Of a stretch of 64,000 nt of DNA, positions 1 to 9,298 are shown one piece after another. Location of the stretch: assembly GCA_965200885.1 (NCBI GenBank), contig OZ241737.1, positions 1,302,001 through 1,366,000 of the forward strand. The letters run 5' to 3'. The notes below the pieces were generated by a model. The model saw only the letters and a list, made by a program, of their open reading frames with translations. It had not been told where the DNA came from and did not search any database. The stretch's first letter is position 1. Each line of letters opens with the position of its first letter. The stretch comes from MPNP01 sp026710155 (GTDB lineage Bacteria; Pseudomonadota; Alphaproteobacteria; Rhodobacterales; Rhodobacteraceae). Both the position numbers and the translations under genes were made by a program.

Positions 1-1
1 G

Positions 2-910
2 ATTTTTGGTGCTGCTGCGCAAGCACTGACAGTCGACAATTGCGGTGAACCGCTTGTATTCGAAACAACTCCCGAGAGGGTGGTTGTCCACGACATGAAC
101 ATGGCTGACATGGCATTCGCATTGGGACTGCAGAACCGGATTGTTGGATTGACAGGAATCACCGGTTGGTATAAGGCAAGTCCGGAATTTGATGCCCTGC
201 GTGGGGATATCCCTGAACTTGCACCAAAATATCCGACGGTCGAGAACCTTGTAGCAGTCGACCCCGACCTATTTTTTGCAGGTTGGTATTATGGAATGAG
301 ACCAGGTGGAGAAGTCACTCCCGATACACTTGCACCTTTTGGAATTAAGACAATGATTTTGACCGAGAGCTGTGTGCATCTGGACAGGAATCGGCCTGAA
401 GCAAGCATGGATCTGCTGTTTGACGATATTATCAGATTGGGGCAAGTGATGGAGGTCGAAAGCCGTGCAGAAGCCTTGGTTGCTGGCTGGAAAAGTCAAT
501 TGGCTTCAATCCAAAAGCGAACCGCAGATCTGCCCAAACCACGGGTGTTTCTGTTGGATGGTCCAGCGGATGCCCCCTTTACGTCAGGAAAGTTCGCAAT
601 TCCCGATGCAATGATTACTGCAGCAGGTGGCCAGTCAGTCACCCACGATCTGGATACCAGTTGGGGGCGTACTTCATGGGAAGCGGTTGCCAGTGCCAAT
701 CCTGAATTTCTTATCTTACTTGATTACCAGACAGGTAATGGAGCGAAGGATACGTTCCAGTTTTTGCAAGATCATCCTCTAATGTCATTGACCGATGCTG
801 TCAGAAACAATCGCTGGATCGGATTGCGTTACGAGGAATTGACACCAGGACCAGCCAATATTGAGGCAATTGAAAAATTGGCCAAGGCCATGCATTCTGA
901 GATCAACTGA
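2..910 (+). CDS. Periplasmic binding protein of an iron-siderophore/cobalamin ABC transporter (5' truncated by window edge)
   Basis: This is a substrate-binding protein of the FecB/BtuF-like class (Peripla_BP_2 fold), which delivers a metal chelate or corrinoid to an inner-membrane FecCD-type permease in the periplasm. The open frame runs to the left window edge, so the true start lies outside. The visible N-terminus carries an Ala-rich stretch ending in AQA-L, which fits the end of a signal peptide cut just before the mature protein. The fold is supported by the early TPERVVVHD strand and by the late NRWIGLRYEE strand. An internal GTG at 80 is in frame but would remove the mature N-terminus, so I do not use it as the start. 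The FecCD permease follows directly. The ligand cannot be told from sequence. Confidence 0.85.
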   Translation: MFGAAAQALTVDNCGEPLVFETTPERVVVHDMNMADMAFALGLQNRIVGLTGITGWYKASPEFDALRGDIPELAPKYPTVENLVAVDPDLFFAGWYYGMRPGGEVTPDTLAPFGIKTMILTESCVHLDRNRPEASMDLLFDDIIRLGQVMEVESRAEALVAGWKSQLASIQKRTADLPKPRVFLLDGPADAPFTSGKFAIPDAMITAAGGQSVTHDLDTSWGRTSWEAVASANPEFLILLDYQTGNGAKDTFQFLQDHPLMSLTDAVRNNRWIGLRYEELTPGPANIEAIEKLAKAMHSEIN

Positions 911-911
911 T

Positions 912-1925
912 TTGAGCCGATCTGTACAAATAACAATTCCCGGAGCGGCTATTCTGGTCGCTCTGCTATTGGTATCCATCGTCTATGGAACAACTCCCAT
1001 ATCACTTTCAGATGTTATGGTTGGCATCTCGTTGGGATTGGGGTTGACTGAAGGAGAAATGACCTTACAGCATAGAATCGTATTTGATCTGCGTCTTACT
1101 CGAACATTATTTGCCGCAATAATCGGTGCTGGATTGGGCATTGTTGGTGTCATTCTTCAAACCACGACTCGAAATGATCTTGCTGATCCGTTTCTTTTCG
1201 GTCTCTCATCAGGTGCAGCGGCGGGAGCAGTATTTGTAATCACAATTACTGGAGATATTCTAGGTTTCTGGACATTACCCTTGGCAGCTTTCTGTGGTGG
1301 CCTTGTGGCCTCGGGAATCGTGCTGGCACTCGTTCACGGTTTACGCACGAGTGCTCCCGAAAAACTGATTCTTTCGGGATTGGCGGTATCTTTTCTATTT
1401 TCCGCCATCACCAACTACCTGATATTTTATGGCGACAATCGTGCTGCCCATTCAGCCATTTTCTGGATGCTGGGAGGGCTGGGGCTAGCACGGTGGGAGA
1501 CCTTTCCACTGGTCTGCTCAGGATTGCTCCTGATCCTAACCTATTCACTTTATCGAAATCGTTGGCTGGACATTCTCCTGACAGGGGATCAAACTGCCAT
1601 CACATTGGGTGTTCCGGTTCGCAGGTTGAGGTTCTTGTTGTTTTTTCTATCAGCCCTTGCAACGGCGGTGTTCGTCTCAGTTGCGGGTGTGATCGGCTTT
1701 GTGGGGCTTATGGTCCCACATATTGCCCGTGGTATTGTCGGGCCACTTCACCGAGACCTGTTACCAACGGCTGCCATTGTAGGTGCACTCCTGTTGACTG
1801 GTTCCGATATCGTAAGCAGATTCCTGCTCGCTCCACAGGAGTTACCGATTGGTATAGTCACGACATCCATCGGTTCTGTATTCGTATTCTTATTACTCAT
1901 CCGATCGCGTAATGCCCAAGGGTGA
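912..1925 (+). CDS. FecCD-family permease of iron/cobalamin ABC transporter
   Basis: This is an inner-membrane permease of the FecCD/BtuC family, which normally forms a homodimer with about ten membrane helices per subunit. Long hydrophobic segments run through the whole protein. The family stretch GVIGFVGLMVPHIARGIVGP, which precedes the coupling region, is present near residue 265, and the C-terminus has the usual ELPIGIVTTSIGS segment. I start it at the TTG at 912, two bases after the upstream stop, which gives 337 residues, normal for the family. An in-frame TTG at 861 would overlap the upstream gene by 50 bases. The ATPase that usually completes such a cassette is not downstream; it may lie to the left of the window. 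Confidence 0.88.
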   Translation: MSRSVQITIPGAAILVALLLVSIVYGTTPISLSDVMVGISLGLGLTEGEMTLQHRIVFDLRLTRTLFAAIIGAGLGIVGVILQTTTRNDLADPFLFGLSSGAAAGAVFVITITGDILGFWTLPLAAFCGGLVASGIVLALVHGLRTSAPEKLILSGLAVSFLFSAITNYLIFYGDNRAAHSAIFWMLGGLGLARWETFPLVCSGLLLILTYSLYRNRWLDILLTGDQTAITLGVPVRRLRFLLFFLSALATAVFVSVAGVIGFVGLMVPHIARGIVGPLHRDLLPTAAIVGALLLTGSDIVSRFLLAPQELPIGIVTTSIGSVFVFLLLIRSRNAQG

Positions 1926-2218
1926 CTGAATACGTACCTCTATATTGGGTAAACTTGTTAAGTGATATTAACCAAGATATTTCAGGACACGAATATTGGT
2001 TATTTGGCTGCCTTTCCCGTTGGCATTTTGCTTGAAGGGGAGCAATTTATAATCGTATAAAATACGTCTACCACACTGATAGATTAAAGTTGTTTTAGCA
2101 GAATAAGGGGAATGACCCTTTTTATCAAGGGTTCAGATAAAATCAGGATTCCTTTCGAATCCTTATGGAGTAACCTGATTATCACCAACTATTGAGTAAA
2201 ATTCTACCAGGGGGGACG

Positions 2219-2593
2219 ATGGCAAATAGAACTGGGAGAGAACTTGAAATCTTTGTTGCCTCAGATCGGTTGCATGCTTCAAGCATTCTTGAAAAGCCGA
2301 TCTATACCACTCAATATTTCATTGGAGACAGCATCTACGAAAAACCCCGTTATGTTGATCTCATTTTGTATCATCCAGTCAAATACCCAAAGGAACTAGC
2401 CATACAATGCAAGTGGCAGGTTTCTGACAGTGGTGTGGATGAGAAATACCCGTTTGAAATTATGAGCATTGCCTACAATCAGATTGACACAATCATTATT
2501 CTTGATGGCGGGGAATATTCCGATGGGGCTAGGGATTGGTTGATTAACCAAGCAGGAAAAAACAATTTGAAGTTTGTATTTAATCAGGGGTAG
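2219..2593 (+). CDS. Small PD-(D/E)XK nuclease-like protein
   Basis: This is a 124-residue protein resembling the small orphan PD-(D/E)XK nuclease family (PDDEXK_11 type). The candidate catalytic core is an early Glu in GRELE, then VDLIL followed by LAIQCKWQ, which gives the D...(Q)xK pattern on adjacent strands. The sequence VDEKYPFEIM after the lysine is typical of this family as I recall it. I start it at ATG 2219, which has a strong AGGGGGG ribosome-binding stretch just upstream; an in-frame TTG at 2192 is less likely. No methylase or other partner is next to it, and the 293 bases upstream (1926-2218) hold no other gene that I can see. Whether it cuts DNA is unknown. Confidence 0.65.
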   Translation: MANRTGRELEIFVASDRLHASSILEKPIYTTQYFIGDSIYEKPRYVDLILYHPVKYPKELAIQCKWQVSDSGVDEKYPFEIMSIAYNQIDTIIILDGGEYSDGARDWLINQAGKNNLKFVFNQG

Positions 2594-2838
2594 TTTGCAC
2601 GATACGCAGTAACTATTCAGGTATTAAAATTGTCGATATACCAACTTCATTGGATTTTTTGTCCATATCTTGAAGGTTTCAGAATTTTACAGACAAAAAA
2701 GTACAGGATTGTGTAGAAAAATATATTGGGGGATACCGATTTTACCTATTTTCAGGACACCTGAATAGTTACGATAGGCAAACAAATATCTATGAAGGAT
2801 CGTCAAGCGTATAACCTCCTGTTTTAAAGCTAATTACA

Positions 2839-4836
2839 TTAACTTAATGATAGTTTAACCGTTTTTCTCGTACTTTCATGCAACTGTACGATGTCAATAA
2901 TATCCCTCATAATGGTATTTATTTCATAATCCTTGGGGGTATAAATTGCGGATATTCCCAATTTTAGCAGGTCATCGCGGTCCTCTTCCGGAATTATACC
3001 CCCCAAAATGATTGGTATATTACCACCCCCCTTTTCACGCAGTTTTTCCACCGCTTCAACCACCAGGGATAAATGTGATCCTGACAGAATTGAAAGGCCA
3101 ATTAGATGTACCTCTTCATCCAAGGCGGTATCGACTATTTCATCCACTGTGTAACGTATACCCGTGTATACTATTTTCATACCAATGTCTCTGGCCCTGA
3201 CAGCAATTTGTTCTGCTCCATTGGAATGACCATCAAGTCCCGGTTTGCCGATCAATACCTTAATTCTGGTGCCAAGTTCATCAGAAACCCTATCCACTTC
3301 ACTTATAAGTTCATCCAATCCTTCAGTTCTATTAGATGGTGTGCTGCTAATTCCCAATGGTCCCCGATAGTTTCCATATATCTCACGCAAGATCTGGGCC
3401 CATTCACCAGTGGTTACTCCTGCTTGAGCAGCCTTGATTGAAACAGGCATTATGTTCTCACCTAGTCTTGCCGCAGAAGCAAGATCCTTCAATGCCTTTG
3501 ATACAGCATGAGTGTCCCTGGAATTTCTCCACTCATTCAGGGATGCGATTTGAACCTCTTCTGCGGTTTCCTTTGTGGTCAGGAATACATCCTTACCATC
3601 AACCAGGGGTGAAGTTTCGGTTTCTACAAACTTGTTTACTCCCACAAGGGTGGTTTCACCTGATTCAATTTTTCCTATTCTTTCGGCATTACTTTCAACC
3701 AGACGTCTTTTCATATGTTCAATTGATTTTATGGCACCGCCCATCGTCAATATTTGCTTGAGTTCAGCCAAGGCCTTGGTTTTGATTTCCTCGACCTTTT
3801 TCTCAATTTCCGGGTTGCCATCGAAGAGATCATCAAACTCCAGAAGATCGGTTTCGTAAGCAAGAATTTGCTGCATCCTCAATGACCATTGCTGATCCCA
3901 AGGTCTGGGCAGGCCGAGAGCTTCATTCCAGGCAGGAAGCTGGACCGCTCTCGCTCTGGCATTTTTCGAAAGTGTTACAGCAAGCAATTCCAACAAGATT
4001 CTGTAAACATTATTCTCGGGTTGTTGTTCCGTAAGTCCAAGACTGTTGACCTGTACTCCATACCTGAAACGTCTGAATTTTGTTTCCTCCACCTTGTATC
4101 TGTTCAGGCAAATATCATCCCATAACTCCACAAAAGCCCTGATTTTGCAGGTTTCGGTGATGAATTTAATGCCAGCATTGAGGAAAAAGGAAATACGGCC
4201 AACGATTTGGGGGAAATCTTCAGGAGACACTTGTGGCTGGATTTCATCAAGTACTGCTATTGCTGTTGCCAGGGCATAGGCCAATTCCTGAACCGGGGTA
4301 GCACCAGCTTCCTGCAGATGATATGAACAGACATTCATTGGGTTCCATTTGGGGATATTCTGAAAGCAATAGGTTGCAACATCACCCATCAGTTTCAATG
4401 ATTCCTCTGGCGGAAAGATAAACGTTCCCCGGCTGAGATATTCCTTTACCAGATCATTCTGTACGGTACCCCTTAAATCACCTGGTGCAATATTCTGTTC
4501 TTTCGCAAGGGCGATATAAAGTGCCAATAACCATGGAGCTGTGGCATTAATTGTCATTGAAGTGTTCATTCGTTCCAAGGGAATGCCTTCAAAAAGTGTA
4601 CGCATATCGCCAAGATGACAGATGGGGACACCTACCTTGCCCACTTCTTCCCTTGATAGAACATGATCGCTGTCATAACCGGTCTGTGTGGGTAGGTCAA
4701 AGGCAATTGAAAGACCAGTTTGACCCTTGGCCAGGTTTGCTTTGTAAAGGGCATTGGAATCCTTGGCCGAAGAATGTCCTGAATAGGTTCTGATTATCCA
4801 GGGCCGATCTCTTTTTTTCATGCTATTCATGTCCAT
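2839..4836 (-). CDS. ecm: Ethylmalonyl-CoA mutase (B12-dependent)
   Basis: This enzyme interconverts (2R)-ethylmalonyl-CoA and methylsuccinyl-CoA with adenosylcobalamin in the ethylmalonyl-CoA pathway of acetyl-CoA assimilation. It is the protein formerly called MeaA. The N-terminal TIM-barrel has the subfamily sequences RTYSGHS, AFDLPTQTGYDSDH and NPMNVCSYHLQEAGAT, and the stretch LPAWNEALGLPRPWDQQW. The C-terminal cobalamin domain has DGHSNG as the DxHxxG motif about 130 residues from the end, whose His is the lower axial ligand. I use the first ATG (4836); an in-frame TTG lies at 4866, ATGs follow at 4830 and 4821, and none has a clear ribosome-binding site. It is divergent from the Mo-hydroxylase operon. 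The partner enzyme Ccr is 18 kb away. About 245 bases downstream (2594-2838) show nothing. Confidence 0.93.
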   Translation of the reverse strand: MDMNSMKKRDRPWIIRTYSGHSSAKDSNALYKANLAKGQTGLSIAFDLPTQTGYDSDHVLSREEVGKVGVPICHLGDMRTLFEGIPLERMNTSMTINATAPWLLALYIALAKEQNIAPGDLRGTVQNDLVKEYLSRGTFIFPPEESLKLMGDVATYCFQNIPKWNPMNVCSYHLQEAGATPVQELAYALATAIAVLDEIQPQVSPEDFPQIVGRISFFLNAGIKFITETCKIRAFVELWDDICLNRYKVEETKFRRFRYGVQVNSLGLTEQQPENNVYRILLELLAVTLSKNARARAVQLPAWNEALGLPRPWDQQWSLRMQQILAYETDLLEFDDLFDGNPEIEKKVEEIKTKALAELKQILTMGGAIKSIEHMKRRLVESNAERIGKIESGETTLVGVNKFVETETSPLVDGKDVFLTTKETAEEVQIASLNEWRNSRDTHAVSKALKDLASAARLGENIMPVSIKAAQAGVTTGEWAQILREIYGNYRGPLGISSTPSNRTEGLDELISEVDRVSDELGTRIKVLIGKPGLDGHSNGAEQIAVRARDIGMKIVYTGIRYTVDEIVDTALDEEVHLIGLSILSGSHLSLVVEAVEKLREKGGGNIPIILGGIIPEEDRDDLLKLGISAIYTPKDYEINTIMRDIIDIVQLHESTRKTVKLSLS

Positions 4837-4977
4837 AATATGCGTATCGCAAATATTCAAATTCAAACATTACTGCAATGCAGCATAATATTAAATACAC
4901 ATTATGAATGAAATTTCATCGTAAAACCATTCCTAAAGAAATATTTTTGGGTTAATTTAGTAACAAGGGAGTTCTGA

Positions 4978-5829
4978 TTGGTCCATATATTGCCAGAAAA
5001 TTTATCCTCAGCATTGGCATCAATGGAGATGCCGGCCAAGGTAATAGCCGGGTGTACGGATTTTTATCCGAGCCTGGAGAATGGTCATGTTCCTGATCGC
5101 ATTGTTGATGTCAGCAAAGTCGGTGAAATGGTTGGAATTTCCAAAACAACTCCTGGATGGAGGATCGGGGGTTCCACAACCTGGACCGAAATAATTGATC
5201 ATCCTTTACCTGCGGCTTTTGATGGCCTAAAGGCAGCAGGCAGGGAAGTTGGTTCCATACAGATTCAGAATTCGGGAACGATAGCAGGTAATATATGCAA
5301 TGCATCACCTGCTGCTGATGGTATTCCACCCTTGCTTACCCTTGATGCAATGGTAGAAGTTCAGTCTGCCAATTCCACCAGATTATTGAATTTGGAGGAT
5401 TTTGTTGTTGGTCCTCGAGAGATTGACCTCGGAGCAAATGAATTGGTAACTGCCATCTGGGTCCCGGAAGCCAGAAATAATACTGTCGGTTCATTTCTCA
5501 AATTGGGTCGCAGAAAGTATCTTGTCATTTCTATCGCCATGGTTGCTGTAACTCTTTCAATTTCTCCCCGGGGGCTGATTGAATTCATGAACATAGCAGT
5601 AGGATCTTGCTCACCTGTCGCCAGAAGAATGCCTGTTCTGGAGAAAAAATTGACTGGCCTTGGGGCACGGGATTTATTGGATGACATTCCAGTTGGGGTT
5701 GAGGATTTAACTGGATTGGCACCGATAACTGATATCAGGGGCACCTCGGAATATCGCCAGTCTGCGGTAAGGGAGTTATGTCAAAGTGCCATTCGAGATG
5801 CAATAGGAAAAGGCCTGGCGATAACATGA
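4978..5829 (+). CDS. FAD-binding subunit of a molybdenum hydroxylase (CoxM/XdhA-FAD family)
   Basis: This is the medium, FAD-binding subunit of a xanthine dehydrogenase-family hydroxylase, which passes electrons from the FeS clusters to the final acceptor. The FAD-binding pattern is visible as AGCTDFYP near residue 24 and GSIQIQNSGTIAGNICNASPAAD near residues 92-115. In most relatives the first motif reads AGGTD; here the second Gly is Cys. The start is TTG at 4978 behind an AAGGGAG ribosome-binding site. Its stop overlaps the ATG of the next gene in an ATGA arrangement, so the two are translated together. Because broken 6-hydroxynicotinate reductase-like DNA follows in the same operon, a nicotinate-type substrate is plausible, but that is inference. 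Confidence 0.85.
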   Translation: MVHILPENLSSALASMEMPAKVIAGCTDFYPSLENGHVPDRIVDVSKVGEMVGISKTTPGWRIGGSTTWTEIIDHPLPAAFDGLKAAGREVGSIQIQNSGTIAGNICNASPAADGIPPLLTLDAMVEVQSANSTRLLNLEDFVVGPREIDLGANELVTAIWVPEARNNTVGSFLKLGRRKYLVISIAMVAVTLSISPRGLIEFMNIAVGSCSPVARRMPVLEKKLTGLGARDLLDDIPVGVEDLTGLAPITDIRGTSEYRQSAVRELCQSAIRDAIGKGLAIT

Positions 5830-8606
5830 GTAATCAGAATGAATATTATTCTGGTGTTGATCTCGGGTTTACACTCAATACCAGTGAGGTTTTTGTCACC
5901 AATGTCCAACCGGCAGAGAGATTGTCGGAAAGTCTCAGGGAAAGATTGCTCGTTCGGGACATCAAGGTAGGATGCAATGCCGGAGATTGTGGAGCATGTT
6001 CTGTTATCATTGATGGAAAAATCGTGTGTGCCTGTTTGACACCAACATTACAGGTCGAAGGCAAATCCATTCTGACAGCCCAGGGAATAGTTAATGATAC
6101 GGAATTGGGGCAAAGACTAGCCGAGTCATTCCAAAAGCATGGGGCTTCCCAATGTGGCATTTGTACGCCGGGTATGATGGTCTCAGCATACAGGCTTTTG
6201 GAAATCGAAAACAACCCAACAGAGGAAATGGTCCAAGATTATCTTGGTGGTGTCCTTTGCAGATGTACAGGATACCAAAAAATCATTGATGGAGTCCTTG
6301 GCGTAAACGGAAATAATCCTGAAATTGGAACTCAACCTTTGGGTTTTCCAACCATGGGAGAGAGTGCAAGGCATTTGGATGGCAATGACAAGGTTACCGG
6401 GTTGATGAAATACGGTGATGATGTTGCTCCTCCTTACACTTTGATGGTTAAGGTTATTCGGTCGCCCTATAATCGGGCTGCATTCCATTTTGGTGATCTT
6501 GATGGTTTTGTTGAAGCCAATCCTGAGGTGGAGGCAATTCTTACCCATGATGACATCCCGGGAAACAATCATTTTGGGATTTTTCCAGGATTTATAGATC
6601 AACCGGTTTTTGCAGTTGATGAAGCACGCTTTAAAGGGGAAGCAGTAGCGGCTATCGTGGGTTTTCCAGAGTTCGTCAATTTTTTTGCGGTAGAAGATTT
6701 CCCCATCACCTGGACCGAATTGCCTTCGGTTCTGGATATGGAAGATGCCGAAGAGGAAGGTACCCATCAGGTGTTGCCGGGAAGGGGTCAAAATATTCTT
6801 TGTGGAGGATTTGTAAAACGGGGTGATTATCAAGAAGGCTTGCAGAATTCAGAGTTTGTAGGTGAGGGCGAATTCACGACTTCATTCGTCGAACATGCCT
6901 ATATTGAAACCGAAGCGGGATATTCATTCATGGATGGAGACCAGTTGGTTATCCAGGCATGTACCCAATCGACCTTCATGGACAGGGAATCCCTGCAGGA
7001 AATACTGAATTTGGATCAATCGAAAATAAGGATGGTTCCGACAGCCGTGGGTGGAGCTTTTGGATCAAAGCTGGATTTGTCAGTCCAACCCTATCTGGCT
7101 CTGGCAACCCTGAAAACCGGCCAACCGGCCAGACTTTCCTATACCAGAAGGGAATCATTTTTATCAACAACTAAAAGACATCCTGCCAAATTGGCAATCA
7201 AGGTGGGAGTTAATGGTAAGGGATTGATACAAGGAATGCATTTCAGGGGAAAATTCAACACCGGTGCATTTTCATCATGGGGACCGGCAGTGGTCAATCG
7301 TGTTCCCATTCATGCCACGGGACCTTATTTTGTCCCAAATTATATGGCCGAAACCAAGGCAATTCTTACCAATTCCAATCCCTCGGGCGCATTTCGAGGA
7401 TTTGGGGTACCTCAAGCCACGGCAGCCTTGGAAACCTTATTAGACGATTTGGCTTTGAAGATTGGCATGGATCCCCTGGAATTCCGTATCAAAAATGCCC
7501 TTGATGATGGTTTGCCAAATGGTTGTGGTCAAATATTTGAGAATGGGGTGGGTATCAAGCCTTGCCTGGAAGCATTGCGGCCATACTGGGAAGAAGAGAA
7601 AAAAAGGGTCAGGGAATTTAACGCAGAACATAAGAACCATCATCTGGTTCGAGGTGTTGGCGTGGCTTCAGGATGGTATGGTTGCGGCAATACGGCACTC
7701 TCGAACCCTTCCACAGTCAAGGCAGGCATCAAGTCCGATGGCACGGTATTTCTCCATCAGGGGGCAATTGACATAGGGCAGGGATCAAACACGGTAATTC
7801 CCCAAATATTCGGTGAAGCATTGGGCATGGAAAAGGTTCCATTCGAACTGATTTATGCTGATACAGACTTAACCCCGGATGCGGGGAAAACCTCTGGATC
7901 AAGACAGACCTTCGTCTCAGGCAATGCTGCAAGACTTTGTGGTATGACACTTAAACGACAGATTACACGCCAATTGAATGTTTCGGAGGATTCCAACCTG
8001 AAAATTGAAGGAACAATTGTAAGTGCTGCTGAAGAACCAAATGAGTCAACTCTGAATTTGGCGGACTTGCCATCAGACAATGAAGGTTTTGTATTCAAGG
8101 CCATGGAGACCTATGACCCTCCAACCATTACGCTAGATGAAAATGGCCAAGGCAAACCCTATGCACAATACGGGTACACCGCACACCTGGCTGTGGTTGA
8201 GGTGGACCAAAAACTTGGAAAGGTAAAGGTTGTGAGGATTGTTGCAGCACATGATGTTGGCAAAGCCATAAATCCAATGCTGATAGAAGGGCAGGTTCAT
8301 GGAGGGGTGATCCAGGGATTGGGAATGGCCTTGATGGAGGAATTCATACCCGGTAAGACTGACAATCTTCATGATTACCTGATACCAACCATTGGTGATA
8401 TCCCTGAAATCAACACCATTATTGTTGAGGTTCCGGATCCCAGTGGTCCCTTTGGGGCAAAGGGGTTGGGAGAGCATGCCCTTATCCCAACACCATCTGC
8501 TATTCTCAATGGGATATTTCATGCAACTGGTGCACAAATCAAAAAACTGCCCGCCAGTCCAGACAGGGTACTGAAAGCACTTAAGGATTCTGAAAATAAC
8601 CTCTAA
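5826..8606 (+). CDS. Fused [2Fe-2S]/molybdopterin subunit of a molybdenum hydroxylase (nicotinate-type candidate)
   Basis: This 926-residue protein joins the small iron-sulfur subunit and the large molybdopterin subunit of the xanthine dehydrogenase family in one chain. Residues 1-160 hold both [2Fe-2S] sites: C50, C55, C58 and C70 for the ferredoxin-like site, then CGIC at 110-113 and CRC at 145-147. From about residue 180 the molybdopterin part follows, with GGAFGSKLD, the GAFRGFGVPQ loop and, near the C-terminus, GAKGLGE whose Glu883 matches the catalytic glutamate. The gene looks intact. I start at ATG 5826, which overlaps the upstream stop; an in-frame upstream start at 5778 would lie inside the previous gene. 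It hydroxylates an aromatic N-heterocycle or an aldehyde; nicotinate is suggested only by its broken neighbours. Confidence 0.87.
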   Translation: MSNQNEYYSGVDLGFTLNTSEVFVTNVQPAERLSESLRERLLVRDIKVGCNAGDCGACSVIIDGKIVCACLTPTLQVEGKSILTAQGIVNDTELGQRLAESFQKHGASQCGICTPGMMVSAYRLLEIENNPTEEMVQDYLGGVLCRCTGYQKIIDGVLGVNGNNPEIGTQPLGFPTMGESARHLDGNDKVTGLMKYGDDVAPPYTLMVKVIRSPYNRAAFHFGDLDGFVEANPEVEAILTHDDIPGNNHFGIFPGFIDQPVFAVDEARFKGEAVAAIVGFPEFVNFFAVEDFPITWTELPSVLDMEDAEEEGTHQVLPGRGQNILCGGFVKRGDYQEGLQNSEFVGEGEFTTSFVEHAYIETEAGYSFMDGDQLVIQACTQSTFMDRESLQEILNLDQSKIRMVPTAVGGAFGSKLDLSVQPYLALATLKTGQPARLSYTRRESFLSTTKRHPAKLAIKVGVNGKGLIQGMHFRGKFNTGAFSSWGPAVVNRVPIHATGPYFVPNYMAETKAILTNSNPSGAFRGFGVPQATAALETLLDDLALKIGMDPLEFRIKNALDDGLPNGCGQIFENGVGIKPCLEALRPYWEEEKKRVREFNAEHKNHHLVRGVGVASGWYGCGNTALSNPSTVKAGIKSDGTVFLHQGAIDIGQGSNTVIPQIFGEALGMEKVPFELIYADTDLTPDAGKTSGSRQTFVSGNAARLCGMTLKRQITRQLNVSEDSNLKIEGTIVSAAEEPNESTLNLADLPSDNEGFVFKAMETYDPPTITLDENGQGKPYAQYGYTAHLAVVEVDQKLGKVKVVRIVAAHDVGKAINPMLIEGQVHGGVIQGLGMALMEEFIPGKTDNLHDYLIPTIGDIPEINTIIVEVPDPSGPFGAKGLGEHALIPTPSAILNGIFHATGAQIKKLPASPDRVLKALKDSENNL

Positions 8607-8613
8607 AACTCGC

Positions 8614-9291
8614 ATGACAGAAGAAAAAATTCGGTGTGATGCCTGTCCTGTCATGTGTCACATTAGTGACGGAAGAGTAGGTGCTTGTGATCGATAAGCC
8701 AATCATGAGCGTAAGTTGGTTAGACTTGATCCTTTGACTGTTGTTGAAAATATTCAGGAAAAAAGGTAATGCCGTACCTTTTCTTCAGGCCAACGGAGGC
8801 AATGAATGGGATGGAGACCTGATACAAACCAAGCGCCCTTTTGTCACAGCCACGGGAGCCAGGACAACCTATCCTGATTATAAACCGTCACCCTTTATCG
8901 TCAGTCAGCAGGTTGAGGGAGTAGACATGGTAACCGTAGTGACAGAAGGAATCTTCAGCTATTGTGGTGCCAAGGTCAAAATTGACACAGACCAGTATAT
9001 CTGTACAGAAAAGGCAACAGTCCATGCAAGTTCTGAACCGATTGGCCATGTAACTACAAGAGAATATGGTTCGAAAATGCTGTCTTTGGAAGGTGTGGAA
9101 CATCTTACCGGTGGCTCAAAGAAGGAAGGGCGTGTTACCTTCGATAGTTTGTTAAGGTTGTGCAATCATGAGCCAACTGAAGTATCGCTTGAGGGTGGGG
9201 CAGAAATGGTTATACAGGCAGGCAAACAACCCATAATCAATGATGTTCCAGAAACCTCATGAGATTAGGGTGTGGATCCGCTGCCATAGGA
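8614..9291 (+). pseudogene. 6-hydroxynicotinate reductase-like gene, broken and truncated
   Basis: Three pieces in different frames read as one protein resembling the iron-sulfur protein annotated as 6-hydroxynicotinate reductase. Piece one (from ATG 8614) has the cysteine pattern CDACPVMCH...GAC, then meets an in-frame TAA at 8695-8697 where relatives have Tyr (DRYAN). It continues to a run of six A at 8759-8764, where the frame shifts to piece two, which contains TYPDYKPSPFIVS, VTEGIFSYCG and HLTGGSKKEGRV. Near 9255-9258 a one-base loss moves the frame again, to MRLGCGSAAIG. The remaining C-terminal half of the family protein is missing, and the next gene begins at once. The original enzyme would reduce 6-hydroxynicotinate to 1,4,5,6-tetrahydro-6-oxonicotinate. 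It follows the hydroxylase gene by 7 bases. The identification is from memory of the family. Confidence 0.8.
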
Positions 9292-9298
9292 GAAGAAA

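Noticed and set aside
861..911. Longer N-terminus for the FecCD permease starting at TTG 861
   Set aside because: It would overlap the binding-protein gene by 50 bases and adds a non-hydrophobic extension not seen in the family; TTG 912 fits the usual length.
3012..4793. Several open frames of 60-110 residues on the plus strand inside ecm
   Set aside because: They are antisense shadows of a strongly conserved coding sequence and have no recognisable domains or ribosome-binding sites.
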